In this document: positions 1-7,840 of the stretch, in pieces
Numbering within the stretch: position 1 is the first letter of the stretch
How the letters are laid out: every line of letters begins with the position of its first letter
From: an uncultured Saprospiraceae bacterium
GTDB lineage: Bacteria > Bacteroidota > Bacteroidia > Chitinophagales > Saprospiraceae
DNA length: 41,258 nt
NCBI GenBank assembly: GCA_937921555.1
Contig: CAKZUV010000252.1
Location: 1-41,258 of the forward strand
Direction of reading: 5' to 3'
Notes under the pieces: model-generated
The model's database searches: none
Seen by the model: the letters and a program-made list of their open reading frames with translations, nothing else
Told to the model about the DNA's origin: nothing
Program-made: the position numbers and the translations under genes

Positions 1-401
1 ACCATAGTATTTGAATTTGTTGTGATCTTCAAATCTCGGTAACAGTTCTGTCTTTTCAAAACTTATCCACTAATTTTACTAAACTTAGATTTTTGATCCT
101 TAACTCAACCAAAAAATTTAAGCCTGTCAAAAGTCCAGTAACACTGAATTGTCGTATATTTTTCGTGTTTCTGATTCGCCACTAAGTCAACAAGGACACA
201 AAATTTTTTCTTCGTGCACTCAGTGCCGGAGAACCCACCCTCAGCTCCTTTCAAAAGTCCGGTATCTGCTCCGTCCATCCGGCTGGCCATTCGCCCTTCG
301 AAAATTTTCTGGCAAACTGATCTGCCCGGCTTGTTTTTCCCGTAATTTTTATTTGGTAATTTAAAGATGGTGATTTTCCGCAACTTGTCTATCTTCGAAC
401 T
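1..401. other. Intergenic region upstream of mtnA
   Basis: No convincing gene. Short open frames on both strands here have no recognisable domain and no typical codon pattern. Around 176-222 there is a stretch of the kind 'cactaag...aaggacacaaa...ttcgtg', which resembles low-complexity dispersed intergenic sequence common in Bacteroidota genomes (recognition from memory, not a search). A near-consensus -7 box, TATCTTCG at 390-397, is too close to the mtnA start to be a confident promoter. I see no SAM-type riboswitch, although the downstream gene would make one plausible. Confidence 0.5.
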
Positions 402-1505
402 ATGAAAAACGACATCAAAGTTCAGCAATCTGTTTGGTTAAATTCAGAAAATCCAAAAATCGTAGAAATCATTGACCAGCGATTTTTACCCCATCGACTG
501 GTAATAGAACAGTTAGAATCCTGGAAAGATTCCGAAACAGCTATCCGGGAAATGCACGTCCGGGGTGCTCCTCTGATCGGCGTAACGGCAGCGTACGGCA
601 TGTATCTCGCCTGTCTGGAAGCAAAAGATCACGCAAAAAATAATTCCTATTTTTCAGCAGTAGCAACTGCCTTGAAAGCCAGCCGACCCACGGCGGTTAA
701 TCTCGCATGGGCAGTAGATCGTCAACTAAAGATCATTAATCAATTTAAAAATACCGACAAATTAATTGCTGCCTCTTTAAATCTGGCTAAACAAATCAGC
801 AACGAGGAAGTGGAGAATTGTAAAAAAATCGGTCAGCATGGCTTGACGCTTTTACAACCATTAATCGAAAAAAAGAAAGGACAACCGCTCAACATCCTGA
901 CTCATTGCAACGCCGGATGGCTCGCTTGTGTAAAACATGGTACCGCCACCGCTCCCATGTACGCAGCCCACCAGGCGGGCATTCCCATCCACGTCTGGGT
1001 AGATGAGACCCGACCGAGAAATCAGGGTGCCCGCCTCACGGCCTGGGAATTGAGTCAGGCGGGTATTCCTCACACCATCATTCCCGATAACACAGGTGGT
1101 CATCTGATGCAGCACGGGCTGGTAGATTGCTGTATTGTCGGCAGTGACCGGACTACCCGTACGGGCGACGTGGCCAATAAAATTGGTACCTACCTGAAAG
1201 CACTGGCTGCTCACGACAATGATATTTCATTTTATGTAGCACTTCCCGCTTCTACTTTTGACTGGGAGATTAGTGACGGAGTAAAGGAAATTCCTATCGA
1301 AGAACGGAATCCCGAAGAAGTAAAATATATTCAGGGATTACACGAAAAAAATATTATAAAAGTGTTAGTTTCGCCTCCGGAAAGTACGGCGGTCAATTAT
1401 GGATTTGACGTCACGCCGTCGCATTTAGTTACCCGTCTGATCACCGAGCGCGGTGTTTGCCAGGCCAACGAATCATCAATTCATGAATTATTCCCGGAAT
1501 ACTGA
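402..1505 (+). CDS. mtnA: S-methyl-5-thioribose-1-phosphate isomerase
   Basis: Cytosolic enzyme that isomerises 5-methylthioribose-1-phosphate to 5-methylthioribulose-1-phosphate in salvage of methylthioadenosine. The 367-residue length is normal for the eIF2B-related MtnA family. The N-terminal motif MHVRGAPLIGVTAAYG (about 51-66), THCNAGWLA with the presumed catalytic Cys169, and GSDRTTRTGDVANKIGTY with Asp249 are the family hallmarks. Archaeal ribose-1,5-bisphosphate isomerases are related, but these motifs and the bacterial context favour MtnA. The next gene, four bases downstream of the stop, is a class II aldolase that fits the following step, so the two are probably co-transcribed. No mtnK, mtnN or mtnP lies in the window, so the source of the substrate is not visible. 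Confidence 0.93.
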   Translation: MKNDIKVQQSVWLNSENPKIVEIIDQRFLPHRLVIEQLESWKDSETAIREMHVRGAPLIGVTAAYGMYLACLEAKDHAKNNSYFSAVATALKASRPTAVNLAWAVDRQLKIINQFKNTDKLIAASLNLAKQISNEEVENCKKIGQHGLTLLQPLIEKKKGQPLNILTHCNAGWLACVKHGTATAPMYAAHQAGIPIHVWVDETRPRNQGARLTAWELSQAGIPHTIIPDNTGGHLMQHGLVDCCIVGSDRTTRTGDVANKIGTYLKALAAHDNDISFYVALPASTFDWEISDGVKEIPIEERNPEEVKYIQGLHEKNIIKVLVSPPESTAVNYGFDVTPSHLVTRLITERGVCQANESSIHELFPEY

Positions 1506-1509
1506 GACC

Positions 1510-2112
1510 ATGGAAGAAGGGTATATCAAATTTCACTGCGACTGGAAAAAAAAGCCAGCCCTGTCTGCGGATGCGTTGCACTCCGTCAACTGGGGGCGTC
1601 AGGAGATGTACCGGCGGGGATTGATCGGTGCTTATGAGAATGGAATTGGCTATGGGAATATTAGTGAACGTCTGGCGGGCGAAAAATTTATTATCAGCGG
1701 CTCTGCTACCGGTGGGCTAAAAAAATTAACAGCCGCTCATTATAGCATTGTTGATAAAACAGATATTAAAAATAACCGGGTTTGGTGCAATGGGCCGATT
1801 AAAGCTTCTTCTGAATCTATGAGTCACGCGGTTATCTACCAAAATTGTCCGGAAGTAAATGCGGTAGTTCACATCCACGATCTGGAACTGTGGAAATCTA
1901 CCGTCCACCGCAGTCCGACCACACACGCATCCGTTGCTTATGGAACTCCGGAAATGGCGTATGAAATTATCCGTCTTCTGAAACAGACTAATATTCGTCA
2001 GCATACTGGCTACTTTACGATGGCTGGACACGAAGAAGGCATTATCGCTTTTGGTAAAAATATGCAACAAGCCATTAACCGAATTGCCTGTCTGGTAGAT
2101 TGTCCATTTTAG
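1510..2112 (+). CDS. Class II aldolase/adducin family protein (MtnB- or Ald2-like)
   Basis: Zinc-dependent class II aldolase fold of 200 residues. Motifs counted from the chosen start: Glu102 in ASSES (catalytic Glu position), zinc ligands His121 and His123 in VVHIHD, and the third ligand His174 in AGHEEG. The frame is open from 1453, overlapping mtnA, but the ATG at 1510 lies four bases after the mtnA stop and begins just ahead of the conserved region, so I prefer it; 1483 is another possibility. After MtnA it could be methylthioribulose-1-phosphate dehydratase (MtnB) or the aldolase of the dihydroxyacetone-phosphate shunt, which splits the same substrate. Family membership is clear; the exact reaction is inference from the neighbour. 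Confidence 0.8.
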   Translation: MEEGYIKFHCDWKKKPALSADALHSVNWGRQEMYRRGLIGAYENGIGYGNISERLAGEKFIISGSATGGLKKLTAAHYSIVDKTDIKNNRVWCNGPIKASSESMSHAVIYQNCPEVNAVVHIHDLELWKSTVHRSPTTHASVAYGTPEMAYEIIRLLKQTNIRQHTGYFTMAGHEEGIIAFGKNMQQAINRIACLVDCPF

Positions 2113-2417
2113 TAATGGTCAAAAAAAAATTGTCAAATATGTCACATTTAATCAAAAAATGATTTAAATTGGATTTGATTATAAGAGAACGCATTTAGTT
2201 AAAAAACTGTTATAAAAACCCATTTCCCCGCTTTTTGACCCGCTTTTAGCACGATTTTTGCAATATTTTAAATGTCTTTACCTGTCACACCAACCTCTTC
2301 TCCTCGGTTGACAGTACTTTTCTCCCGCTTATTACTCCTCGTACCCTTTTCCCTGCCACTTACAATATTTTACGCACGGGATCCCTTCATTCGTGGAAAC
2401 ACTATAACAATTTTACC
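2113..2417. other. Intergenic region with a possible short overlapping reading frame
   Basis: AT-rich leader before the T9SS gene at 2418. No terminator-like hairpin is evident after the aldolase gene. The only coding candidate is the 49-codon frame described separately at 2272-2421. I could not find a promoter with both the Bacteroidetes -33 TTG and -7 TAnnTTTG boxes at good spacing. Confidence 0.4.
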
Positions 2418-2421
2418 ATGA
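2272..2421 (+). CDS. Possible 49-aa hydrophobic small protein or leader peptide
   Basis: An ATG at 2272 opens a 49-codon frame rich in Leu, Pro and Phe, with a hydrophobic stretch (LLLLVPFSLPLTIFY) preceded by Arg. Its stop TGA overlaps the start of the next gene as ATGA at 2418-2421, an arrangement typical of translational coupling. No homology is recognised, the AT-rich intergenic context makes chance frames common, and the coding signal is weak. It may be a leader peptide, a small membrane protein, or nothing. Confidence 0.2.
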   Translation: MSLPVTPTSSPRLTVLFSRLLLLVPFSLPLTIFYARDPFIRGNTITILP

Positions 2422-3968
2422 AGATTTTTTTTTACCACACTTTACTTACCTTCCTTTTGTTTACCAGTACTTCCACTGTTTTTGCTGCTACCATTTTTTC
2501 CGCCCAAAGCGGAGACTGGGATGATCCTGCCAGTTGGTCTCCAGCTGCTGTACCATCGGCCACGGACGAAGTAATTATCGAAAATGGTCATACCATCACC
2601 AAAAGTGGTGCTCCCTATACGCATCAAGGAAACATTACCATTAGAGAGCACGCAGAACTAATCGCTAATACCGGAAACGCTTCAAATGGATTTACCTACG
2701 ATGGAGGTACCTTTAATGTATTCGGAAAACTGACATTGCCTTTTCCAGACAAAGATTTGGATATCATTGGAAACAGTTTATTTATGGGACATCCTTCGGC
2801 CATTATCTTCGTTAGTGATGACTGGCAGGTTTCCAGTCAGGCAGAAGTTGTTATCAATGGAATCTGTGCAGAAGTAGATGATGATTTTACAATTAATGGA
2901 ACAACCGCTAGTGTATGCGGAGACGGCGGGGTAAGTATCGGCAACAATGCTAATAATAATACCTTCAATCTGCAGAATGGTGCGACGGATGCTCAGGTGT
3001 GTCTTGATACAGAAGTATATCGTGGACCCGGTGGTTCTTGCGAAACCCTGATTACTGCGGGTACCGGGAATGCCCAACCAGTTGCCAACGATGATTTTGA
3101 AAATGCCAATATGAATCAATCTACCCTGGTGGATATTCTGTTTCAGGGAAAACCAGATAACGATCCGGATGCTAATGATGTGCTAAGAATTGTCAGCATC
3201 GGAGGAGATATGACGGCCATGGGAGATACTTCTTTACAAGGAGGTACCATCGTTATTGACGATAATGGAACGTCGAATAATCCGGGTGATGATTTTGTTA
3301 TCTATACGCCACCTGCTGATTTTGTAGGAGTTGATACTTTCTACTATATCATTACAGATCAGAATGGTGGATACAGCACCGCGCTGGTCACGGTGACCGT
3401 TATTAATCCACTGCCGGTTACCTGGTCAGATTTTTATGGAAATGAAATAGCGTGCGAAGTTGTCCTGAACTGGACGACCGCCAACGAGCTGAACAACGAA
3501 TATTTTGAAGTAGAAAAAAGTACGAACGGTAGAGATTTTACTTCACTGGGAATCGTCAAGGGATCAGGAACAACCAGCGATTATCGTCAGTATAAATTTG
3601 TAGATGAATTGCCTGCTACCGAAAATTATTACCGGATCAAGCAGGTTGATTTTGATGGAAAAACCGATTATTCAAAAGTAATTGTCCTGAAATCCAACTG
3701 TATTGAAAACGATGAAAATATTGGTATTGCGACTTTGTTTCCAAATCCGGCGATGTACGATGATGCACATCTTCGTTTTAATGCCCGTCAGACAGAAGAT
3801 ACTTTTCTGATGGCCAGTGACCTTTTCGGAAACATTATTATCAACGAACCACTCACAGTGTACGCTGGCATGAACAACGTAGACCTGGACATCAGCGCAT
3901 GGCCCGCCGGCTCTTATACGATCTGGCTGGGCAAGCAGTCCAAGCGGTTTGTTAAGGTTAAAGATTAA
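2418..3968 (+). CDS. Secreted multidomain protein with T9SS type A sorting domain
   Basis: Predicted cell-surface or secreted protein of 516 residues. A Sec signal peptide covers about residues 1-23 (hydrophobic LLTFLLF, cleavage near VFA-AT). It is followed by a region with SGDWDDPASW and DEVIIENGHTIT, a pattern seen at the N-terminus of many Bacteroidota surface proteins with beta-helix/G8-like folds. A cadherin-like/Ig-like domain with FVIYTPPADFVGVDTFYY lies around residues 215-330. An FN3-like module (VVLNWTTANELNNEYFEVEKS, here shortened to its core TTANELNNEYFEVEKS) spans about 335-425. The C-terminus from about 435, with LFPNPA and ending in KRFVKVKD, is a type A T9SS sorting signal. 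Substrate or ligand is unknown. The gene stands alone and ends at a strong bidirectional terminator. Confidence 0.8.
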   Translation: MKIFFYHTLLTFLLFTSTSTVFAATIFSAQSGDWDDPASWSPAAVPSATDEVIIENGHTITKSGAPYTHQGNITIREHAELIANTGNASNGFTYDGGTFNVFGKLTLPFPDKDLDIIGNSLFMGHPSAIIFVSDDWQVSSQAEVVINGICAEVDDDFTINGTTASVCGDGGVSIGNNANNNTFNLQNGATDAQVCLDTEVYRGPGGSCETLITAGTGNAQPVANDDFENANMNQSTLVDILFQGKPDNDPDANDVLRIVSIGGDMTAMGDTSLQGGTIVIDDNGTSNNPGDDFVIYTPPADFVGVDTFYYIITDQNGGYSTALVTVTVINPLPVTWSDFYGNEIACEVVLNWTTANELNNEYFEVEKSTNGRDFTSLGIVKGSGTTSDYRQYKFVDELPATENYYRIKQVDFDGKTDYSKVIVLKSNCIENDENIGIATLFPNPAMYDDAHLRFNARQTEDTFLMASDLFGNIIINEPLTVYAGMNNVDLDISAWPAGSYTIWLGKQSKRFVKVKD

Positions 3969-3971
3969 TTT

Positions 3972-4000
3972 GATTCGTTGATTCGTTGATTCGTTGATTC
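3972..4000. repeat. 8-bp tandem repeat after the T9SS gene
   Basis: Three exact copies of GATTCGTT followed by GATTC, beginning three bases after the stop codon of the preceding gene. Probably a slippage-prone simple repeat; no function is implied. Confidence 0.9.
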
Positions 4001-4034
4001 AATAGTTCAAAAAAATCAAATTTTGATAAAAAAA

Positions 4035-4065
4035 AATCCCGGCGGTCGCACTGACTGCCGGGATT
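4035..4065. terminator. Bidirectional intrinsic terminator
   Basis: An 11-bp stem (AATCCCGGCGG paired with CTGCCGGGATT, one G-U pair) with a 9-base loop, flanked by an A-run on the left (4027-4036) and CTTTTT on the right. It sits between two convergent genes, so it can end transcription from both the T9SS gene and the lipoprotein gene. Confidence 0.85.
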
Positions 4066-4097
4066 CTTTTTACAATAAAATATTTTATACAAACAGA

Positions 4098-5303
4098 TTA
4101 CAGCTCAGAAGTTTTAATATTAAAAAGATAACGATCTTCATTATTGTTGGGTGTAACTGTTATATCGGTCACCGTCATTATAAAATAATCACCTCCCCGA
4201 TTTGCCAGAAAGACATCTCCTTCTGACACGACTCCACTTGTGTTTCCGATAATTGCTGAATCATAAGCTCCAATAATTGCTTCGCGGGAATTGATATTTT
4301 CAAAGTTAAATAATTCAGGGCTATTCGGGTTAGCAGACCGTAATTCAGTTCCATTATTTCCCTGAATTTGTTGTCTCCATTCTCCAGTAGTAAGGTCTAA
4401 TCCCAGATCAATAATATAGGCAAAATCACTGTTCACAGATACGTTCTCACCAGTATAAAGATTTAAACCACCAAGCACATTAGCCGGACCATCTGCGTTG
4501 GATAATAAACTTGCCGTATAAGTATTTGTAACTGGCGTGCCTGGGGCTTCCACTTCTACACTCACTTCCGTACTGGCCGTTTCACCATTCACATCTTCTA
4601 CCTCAAAAGTAATGTTAGTGGTACCCGCATCCAGGAATCTTATCAGCACGCTGGCCATATCAAATCCAGCCTGATCGTCTCCCACCAGAGAATAAGGATT
4701 GACATCAAAATCTACTCCGTCCAGTTCTAACCGCGTTGGGTCAACCAGCTCACCATCTTCGAATACCGCGATGGTAGATAAATTAGCACCACCTGGTGTA
4801 GCGGTGACATTAAAAATATTACCGCCCAGAGAGACTTCCCGTGGATTGGTTCCCATGTAAGTAATAGTTGGCGGAGCACTAAGTATGGTTACCTCAACAC
4901 TCGCTTCGTCAGTTCTTCCGTTCAGGTCACGCACAATTGCCGCGTAGGTATAAGCAGCGGGAGCAGTAGGTGCATCTATTTCTACCGTAAATCCAAAAGC
5001 GCTGGCATTATCACCGGCAAGCAACGCGGGATTCGCACCAATGTCAGTAGAATTAATACGGTCCAGAGAGATATTTGCACCATTCTCGGTAATGGTCAAT
5101 AAATCCATATCTGCGTCTCCTCTTGACCCACTTATATTCAAGGTAATGATACCTCCGGGTGCCGCTTCAGCATCCGCCGTGATGGTCGCAGAAGGTGGAA
5201 TTTCAGTATTTAAAATCGGATCATCACCACAAGCGGTAAGTCCAAAAATAGCGGCAACTGCCAATAATAGCAGGTAGTTTGAAAACATCGTGAATTTCTT
5301 CAT
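4098..5303 (-). CDS. Ig-fold repeat surface lipoprotein
   Basis: A 401-residue lipoprotein. The signal peptide ends in the lipobox LTAC with Cys25, followed by GDDP; acidic residues right after the lipidated Cys are associated in Bacteroidota with export to the outer face of the outer membrane. The mature part has at least two similar beta-sandwich segments of about 105 residues (around 35-140 and 143-250). Each holds phrases of the form 'PxxTI...P-GG-I...VFVDG/DLDT' and ends in a TASVEV/TEVSVEVEAP strand, as in Ig-like or PKD-like domains. The last 150 residues form a different region ending KTSEL with no T9SS signal. No enzymatic motif is visible, so the role is unknown; adhesion or glycan binding is possible. 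It is transcribed convergently with the T9SS protein at 2418. Confidence 0.7.
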   Translation of the reverse strand: MKKFTMFSNYLLLLAVAAIFGLTACGDDPILNTEIPPSATITADAEAAPGGIITLNISGSRGDADMDLLTITENGANISLDRINSTDIGANPALLAGDNASAFGFTVEIDAPTAPAAYTYAAIVRDLNGRTDEASVEVTILSAPPTITYMGTNPREVSLGGNIFNVTATPGGANLSTIAVFEDGELVDPTRLELDGVDFDVNPYSLVGDDQAGFDMASVLIRFLDAGTTNITFEVEDVNGETASTEVSVEVEAPGTPVTNTYTASLLSNADGPANVLGGLNLYTGENVSVNSDFAYIIDLGLDLTTGEWRQQIQGNNGTELRSANPNSPELFNFENINSREAIIGAYDSAIIGNTSGVVSEGDVFLANRGGDYFIMTVTDITVTPNNNEDRYLFNIKTSEL

Positions 5304-6048
5304 CGTAAATTTTTTTGATTTAAAAAGTTTTATAAAAATATTAAGTAAACAGCATTTATAGTTTTCCAGAAAGCCACGAAGGCCTCCTTTGCATAAATAA
5401 ACGATACATGGTTATTTTTTGAATTTTGCCGCAAAAAACATTCTATCTGTCGGAATAAAAATTGCTGGCTGAGGTTAGATTTTCCAGTATAACTGTGATA
5501 GGAACGAATAAAATGATCAAATGTTAGTCCAAATACTGTTATTTTATAAAATAATTAACATATTTAACCACCTTCACCAGTGGCTGGTAAATGGTAAGAG
5601 AGCCTTTCATTACAAGTGAACGCAATTAAAAGAATGTGCCAACCACTGGAGAAAATGGATGTTCTTCTCCACGGAACTGTTTCCGTGGAGAGCGAACATT
5701 TGAGGAATGGGTTAAAACCTCATTTAAAACCGGTCCCGACATTCTATACCTTTTTAATGGTAGTAGATTGTTTTCATAGCTTTATAAATTCCGGTTTAAA
5801 AGTGTGGACTGCAACGAACCAGCTGGGTGTGAAAACTGGCTCAGTTTATCACAAGATAGCGACAAATATCATCCCGATGCAAGCGAAAAATCACCGATCA
5901 GAGGTCGTTTGGACGCTTTAACACCAAAAAATACATTTACTTAAAATATGTTAAGCCTTTCTAATCCTTTAACACTGACAATCAATTTATTACACATTTG
6001 TTAATTTTAATTTTTTAACACTGTTAATAACTTTAACTAGCATAAAAC
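5304..6048. other. 745-base divergent intergenic region with hairpin and AT palindrome
   Basis: Holds the promoters of the lipoprotein gene (leftward) and meaB (rightward). It contains a perfect hairpin at 5667-5690 and a perfect 16-base AT palindrome, TTATTTTATAAAATAA, at 5539-5554. A 101-codon frame at 5616-5921 crosses the hairpin, has no recognisable domain and is probably not a gene. The length is large for this otherwise compact window. Confidence 0.5.
5667..5690. other. Perfect 10-bp hairpin in long intergenic region
   Basis: CTCCACGGAA and its exact complement are separated by a CTGT loop. The stem may be extended by one A-T and one G-U pair on the outside. No T-run follows on either strand, so it does not look like an intrinsic terminator. 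It could be part of a structured RNA or a protein-binding site; nothing else supports either. Confidence 0.5.
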
Positions 6049-7128
6049 ATGACCAAAAAGCCCAATTCTGACCGTTCTAAAAGCAAATCCGGAACGACCC
6101 CGGATTTCTTTAATAAAAAAGCAGCGGGCAGACCTGTTCCTAAAAGACAAAAATCTACTGAAACGTACGTCCGGGGCATCCTGAATGGTGACCGGGTTAC
6201 GCTGGGTCAGGCGATCACCCTGATTGAAAGTCAGCATCCCGGCCATCAGGAAAAGGCACAATCCATCATCGAGGCTTGTCTGCCACACGCAGGAAAAAGT
6301 TTCAGAATCGGAATTACCGGAACGCCCGGGGTTGGCAAGAGTAGCTTTATCGAGGCACTGGGTATGTATTTGGTAAAACAGGAAAAAAAAGTTGCGGTAC
6401 TGACCATTGATCCCACCAGTCAGAAAAATCACGGAAGTATTTTGGGAGATAAAACCAGAATGCAAGATCTCTCGGTCCATCCCAATGCGTTCATCCGCCC
6501 TTCTCCGGCGGGTGATTCTCTGGGCGGCGTAGCACGTAAGACCAGAGAAACCATGATTCTTTGCGAAGCAGCGGGTTACGAAGAGATTATTGTTGAAACG
6601 GTCGGCGTCGGACAATCTGAAACAGCAGTACATTCTATGGTTGACTTTTTTTTGCTGCTGTTACTTCCGGGTGCGGGCGACGAACTACAGGGCATCAAAA
6701 GAGGTATCGTAGAAATGTCGGATCTGATTGCCATCAACAAAGCCGACGGAGACCGGATCACCATCGCCAGGCAATCACAGAAAGCCTATAAAAATGCTTT
6801 ACATCTTTTACCTGCTACCGATAGTGGCTGGATTCCGCCCGTACTGACTTGCTCCGCGCTGGAAACAACCGGCATTCAGGAAATTTGGCAAAGCTGCTCT
6901 GATTACCGGAAAATGACGGCTAAAAATGATTTTTTTCAACAAAAAAGAAGAAAACAGGCAAGCTACTGGCTGCACGAACGGATACAAAATGATTTACGAC
7001 TTCATTTATTGACAGATCCTACGATGAAAGACGCGCTCGAAAAAATCGAAGCTGCGGTTTTATCTTACCAGAAAACACCATTTCAGGGAGCCAGAGAGAT
7101 TATCCAACTCCTGATAAAAAAGCATTAG
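6049..7128 (+). CDS. meaB: MeaB/ArgK-family P-loop GTPase
   Basis: G-protein chaperone that in known cases loads and protects adenosylcobalamin-dependent acyl-CoA mutases such as methylmalonyl-CoA mutase. The 359-residue protein has a P-loop GTPGVGKS at 91-98, the family signature GSILGDKTRM, ETVGVGQSE (G3 region) and NKADGD (G4). It ends in a helical dimerisation region. The first 35 or so residues are a basic, low-complexity extension compared with typical family members. Between the P-loop and GSILGDKTRM the usual DPSS...GG is DPTSQKNHGS, a modest divergence. No mutase gene is in the window, so the partner must be encoded elsewhere if the classical role holds. Confidence 0.9.
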   Translation: MTKKPNSDRSKSKSGTTPDFFNKKAAGRPVPKRQKSTETYVRGILNGDRVTLGQAITLIESQHPGHQEKAQSIIEACLPHAGKSFRIGITGTPGVGKSSFIEALGMYLVKQEKKVAVLTIDPTSQKNHGSILGDKTRMQDLSVHPNAFIRPSPAGDSLGGVARKTRETMILCEAAGYEEIIVETVGVGQSETAVHSMVDFFLLLLLPGAGDELQGIKRGIVEMSDLIAINKADGDRITIARQSQKAYKNALHLLPATDSGWIPPVLTCSALETTGIQEIWQSCSDYRKMTAKNDFFQQKRRKQASYWLHERIQNDLRLHLLTDPTMKDALEKIEAAVLSYQKTPFQGAREIIQLLIKKH

Positions 7129-7307
7129 ATAAATTAAATATATTTTGTATATTTGAGGTGCATTCCAAAAACCGACGGAGGATACTGTGTGTGGTACCTC
7201 CACTACTTTTAGAGAACATTTTATAATCCCTGAACATATTTTTCCTTTCCCGGCCTTCACAAGTCCTTTAACTACCGTTCAAATTCCTGCTTATGCGGGC
7301 AAATTGG

Positions 7308-7315
7308 TATCTTTG
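7308..7315 (+). promoter_or_regulatory. Candidate -7 box for ybaB
   Basis: TATCTTTG matches the Bacteroidetes housekeeping -7 consensus TAnnTTTG exactly and lies 81 bases upstream of the ybaB start. There is no clean TTG about 20 bases further up (only TTC at 7284-7286), so the promoter is plausible but incomplete. Confidence 0.4.
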
Positions 7316-7396
7316 CCAATGATAGAGATCAACAAACACTCATCAATCGTCAGGTAATCTGAATTATCTGCTATTTTAAAAATTAAATCAAAAATC

Positions 7397-7702
7397 ATGT
7401 TTGGAGATATGCAGGAAAAGCAGGAAGCACTGCAAAAAGCATTAGGAGAAATGCGGATGGAAGAAACAGCGGGCGACGGGCTGGTCAAAGTAACCGTCAA
7501 TGGTAACCGGGAAATTGTTAATATTTCAATTCAATCAGCGGCCATTACCCCGGATGATCCGGAGCAACTCGAAGACTTATTGCTTGTAGCAGTAAATCGG
7601 GCGATGGCCAAGGCCGCAGAAACAGAAGCGGCGGAATCCCAAAAACTAATTCAGGATATGCTGCCTCCTGGAATGGGTGGTCTGTCTGATATGTTTTCAT
7701 AA
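7397..7702 (+). CDS. YbaB/EbfC family nucleoid-associated protein
   Basis: Small DNA-binding protein of 101 residues, the normal length for the family. An N-terminal helix (MFGDMQEKQEALQKALGEM) is followed by the conserved core GDGLVKVTVNGNREIVNISI and a C-terminal helix ending in the typical PPGMGGLSDMF tail. Family members form dimers and bind DNA with low specificity; EbfC in Borrelia and YbaB in gamma-proteobacteria are the studied cases. The usual recR/dnaX neighbours are absent. A -7-like promoter box lies 81 bases upstream and the gene is probably monocistronic. Confidence 0.9.
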   Translation: MFGDMQEKQEALQKALGEMRMEETAGDGLVKVTVNGNREIVNISIQSAAITPDDPEQLEDLLLVAVNRAMAKAAETEAAESQKLIQDMLPPGMGGLSDMFS

Positions 7703-7840
7703 TAATATACCGGTCCAGTTCGTTTTTGCAAATGGGAAGACGACCGATTTACGGAAGTAATCCGATTTTTTTTCTGTTTTTACACGAATTAGTGACTATT
7801 TAAAAAAAATGGCCTGATTCTTTGAATCATTATTCATACG

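Noticed and set aside
105-428. 107-codon minus-strand frame upstream of mtnA
   Set aside because: No domain or signal, overlaps the mtnA start, and runs through low-complexity intergenic sequence.
5616-5921. 101-codon plus-strand frame in the meaB upstream gap
   Set aside because: It crosses a perfect hairpin, has no recognisable motif and shows a composition unlike the neighbouring genes.
7260-7310. TTCAAATTC resembling a tRNA T-loop
   Set aside because: No flanking stem pairing and no anticodon or D-arm upstream.
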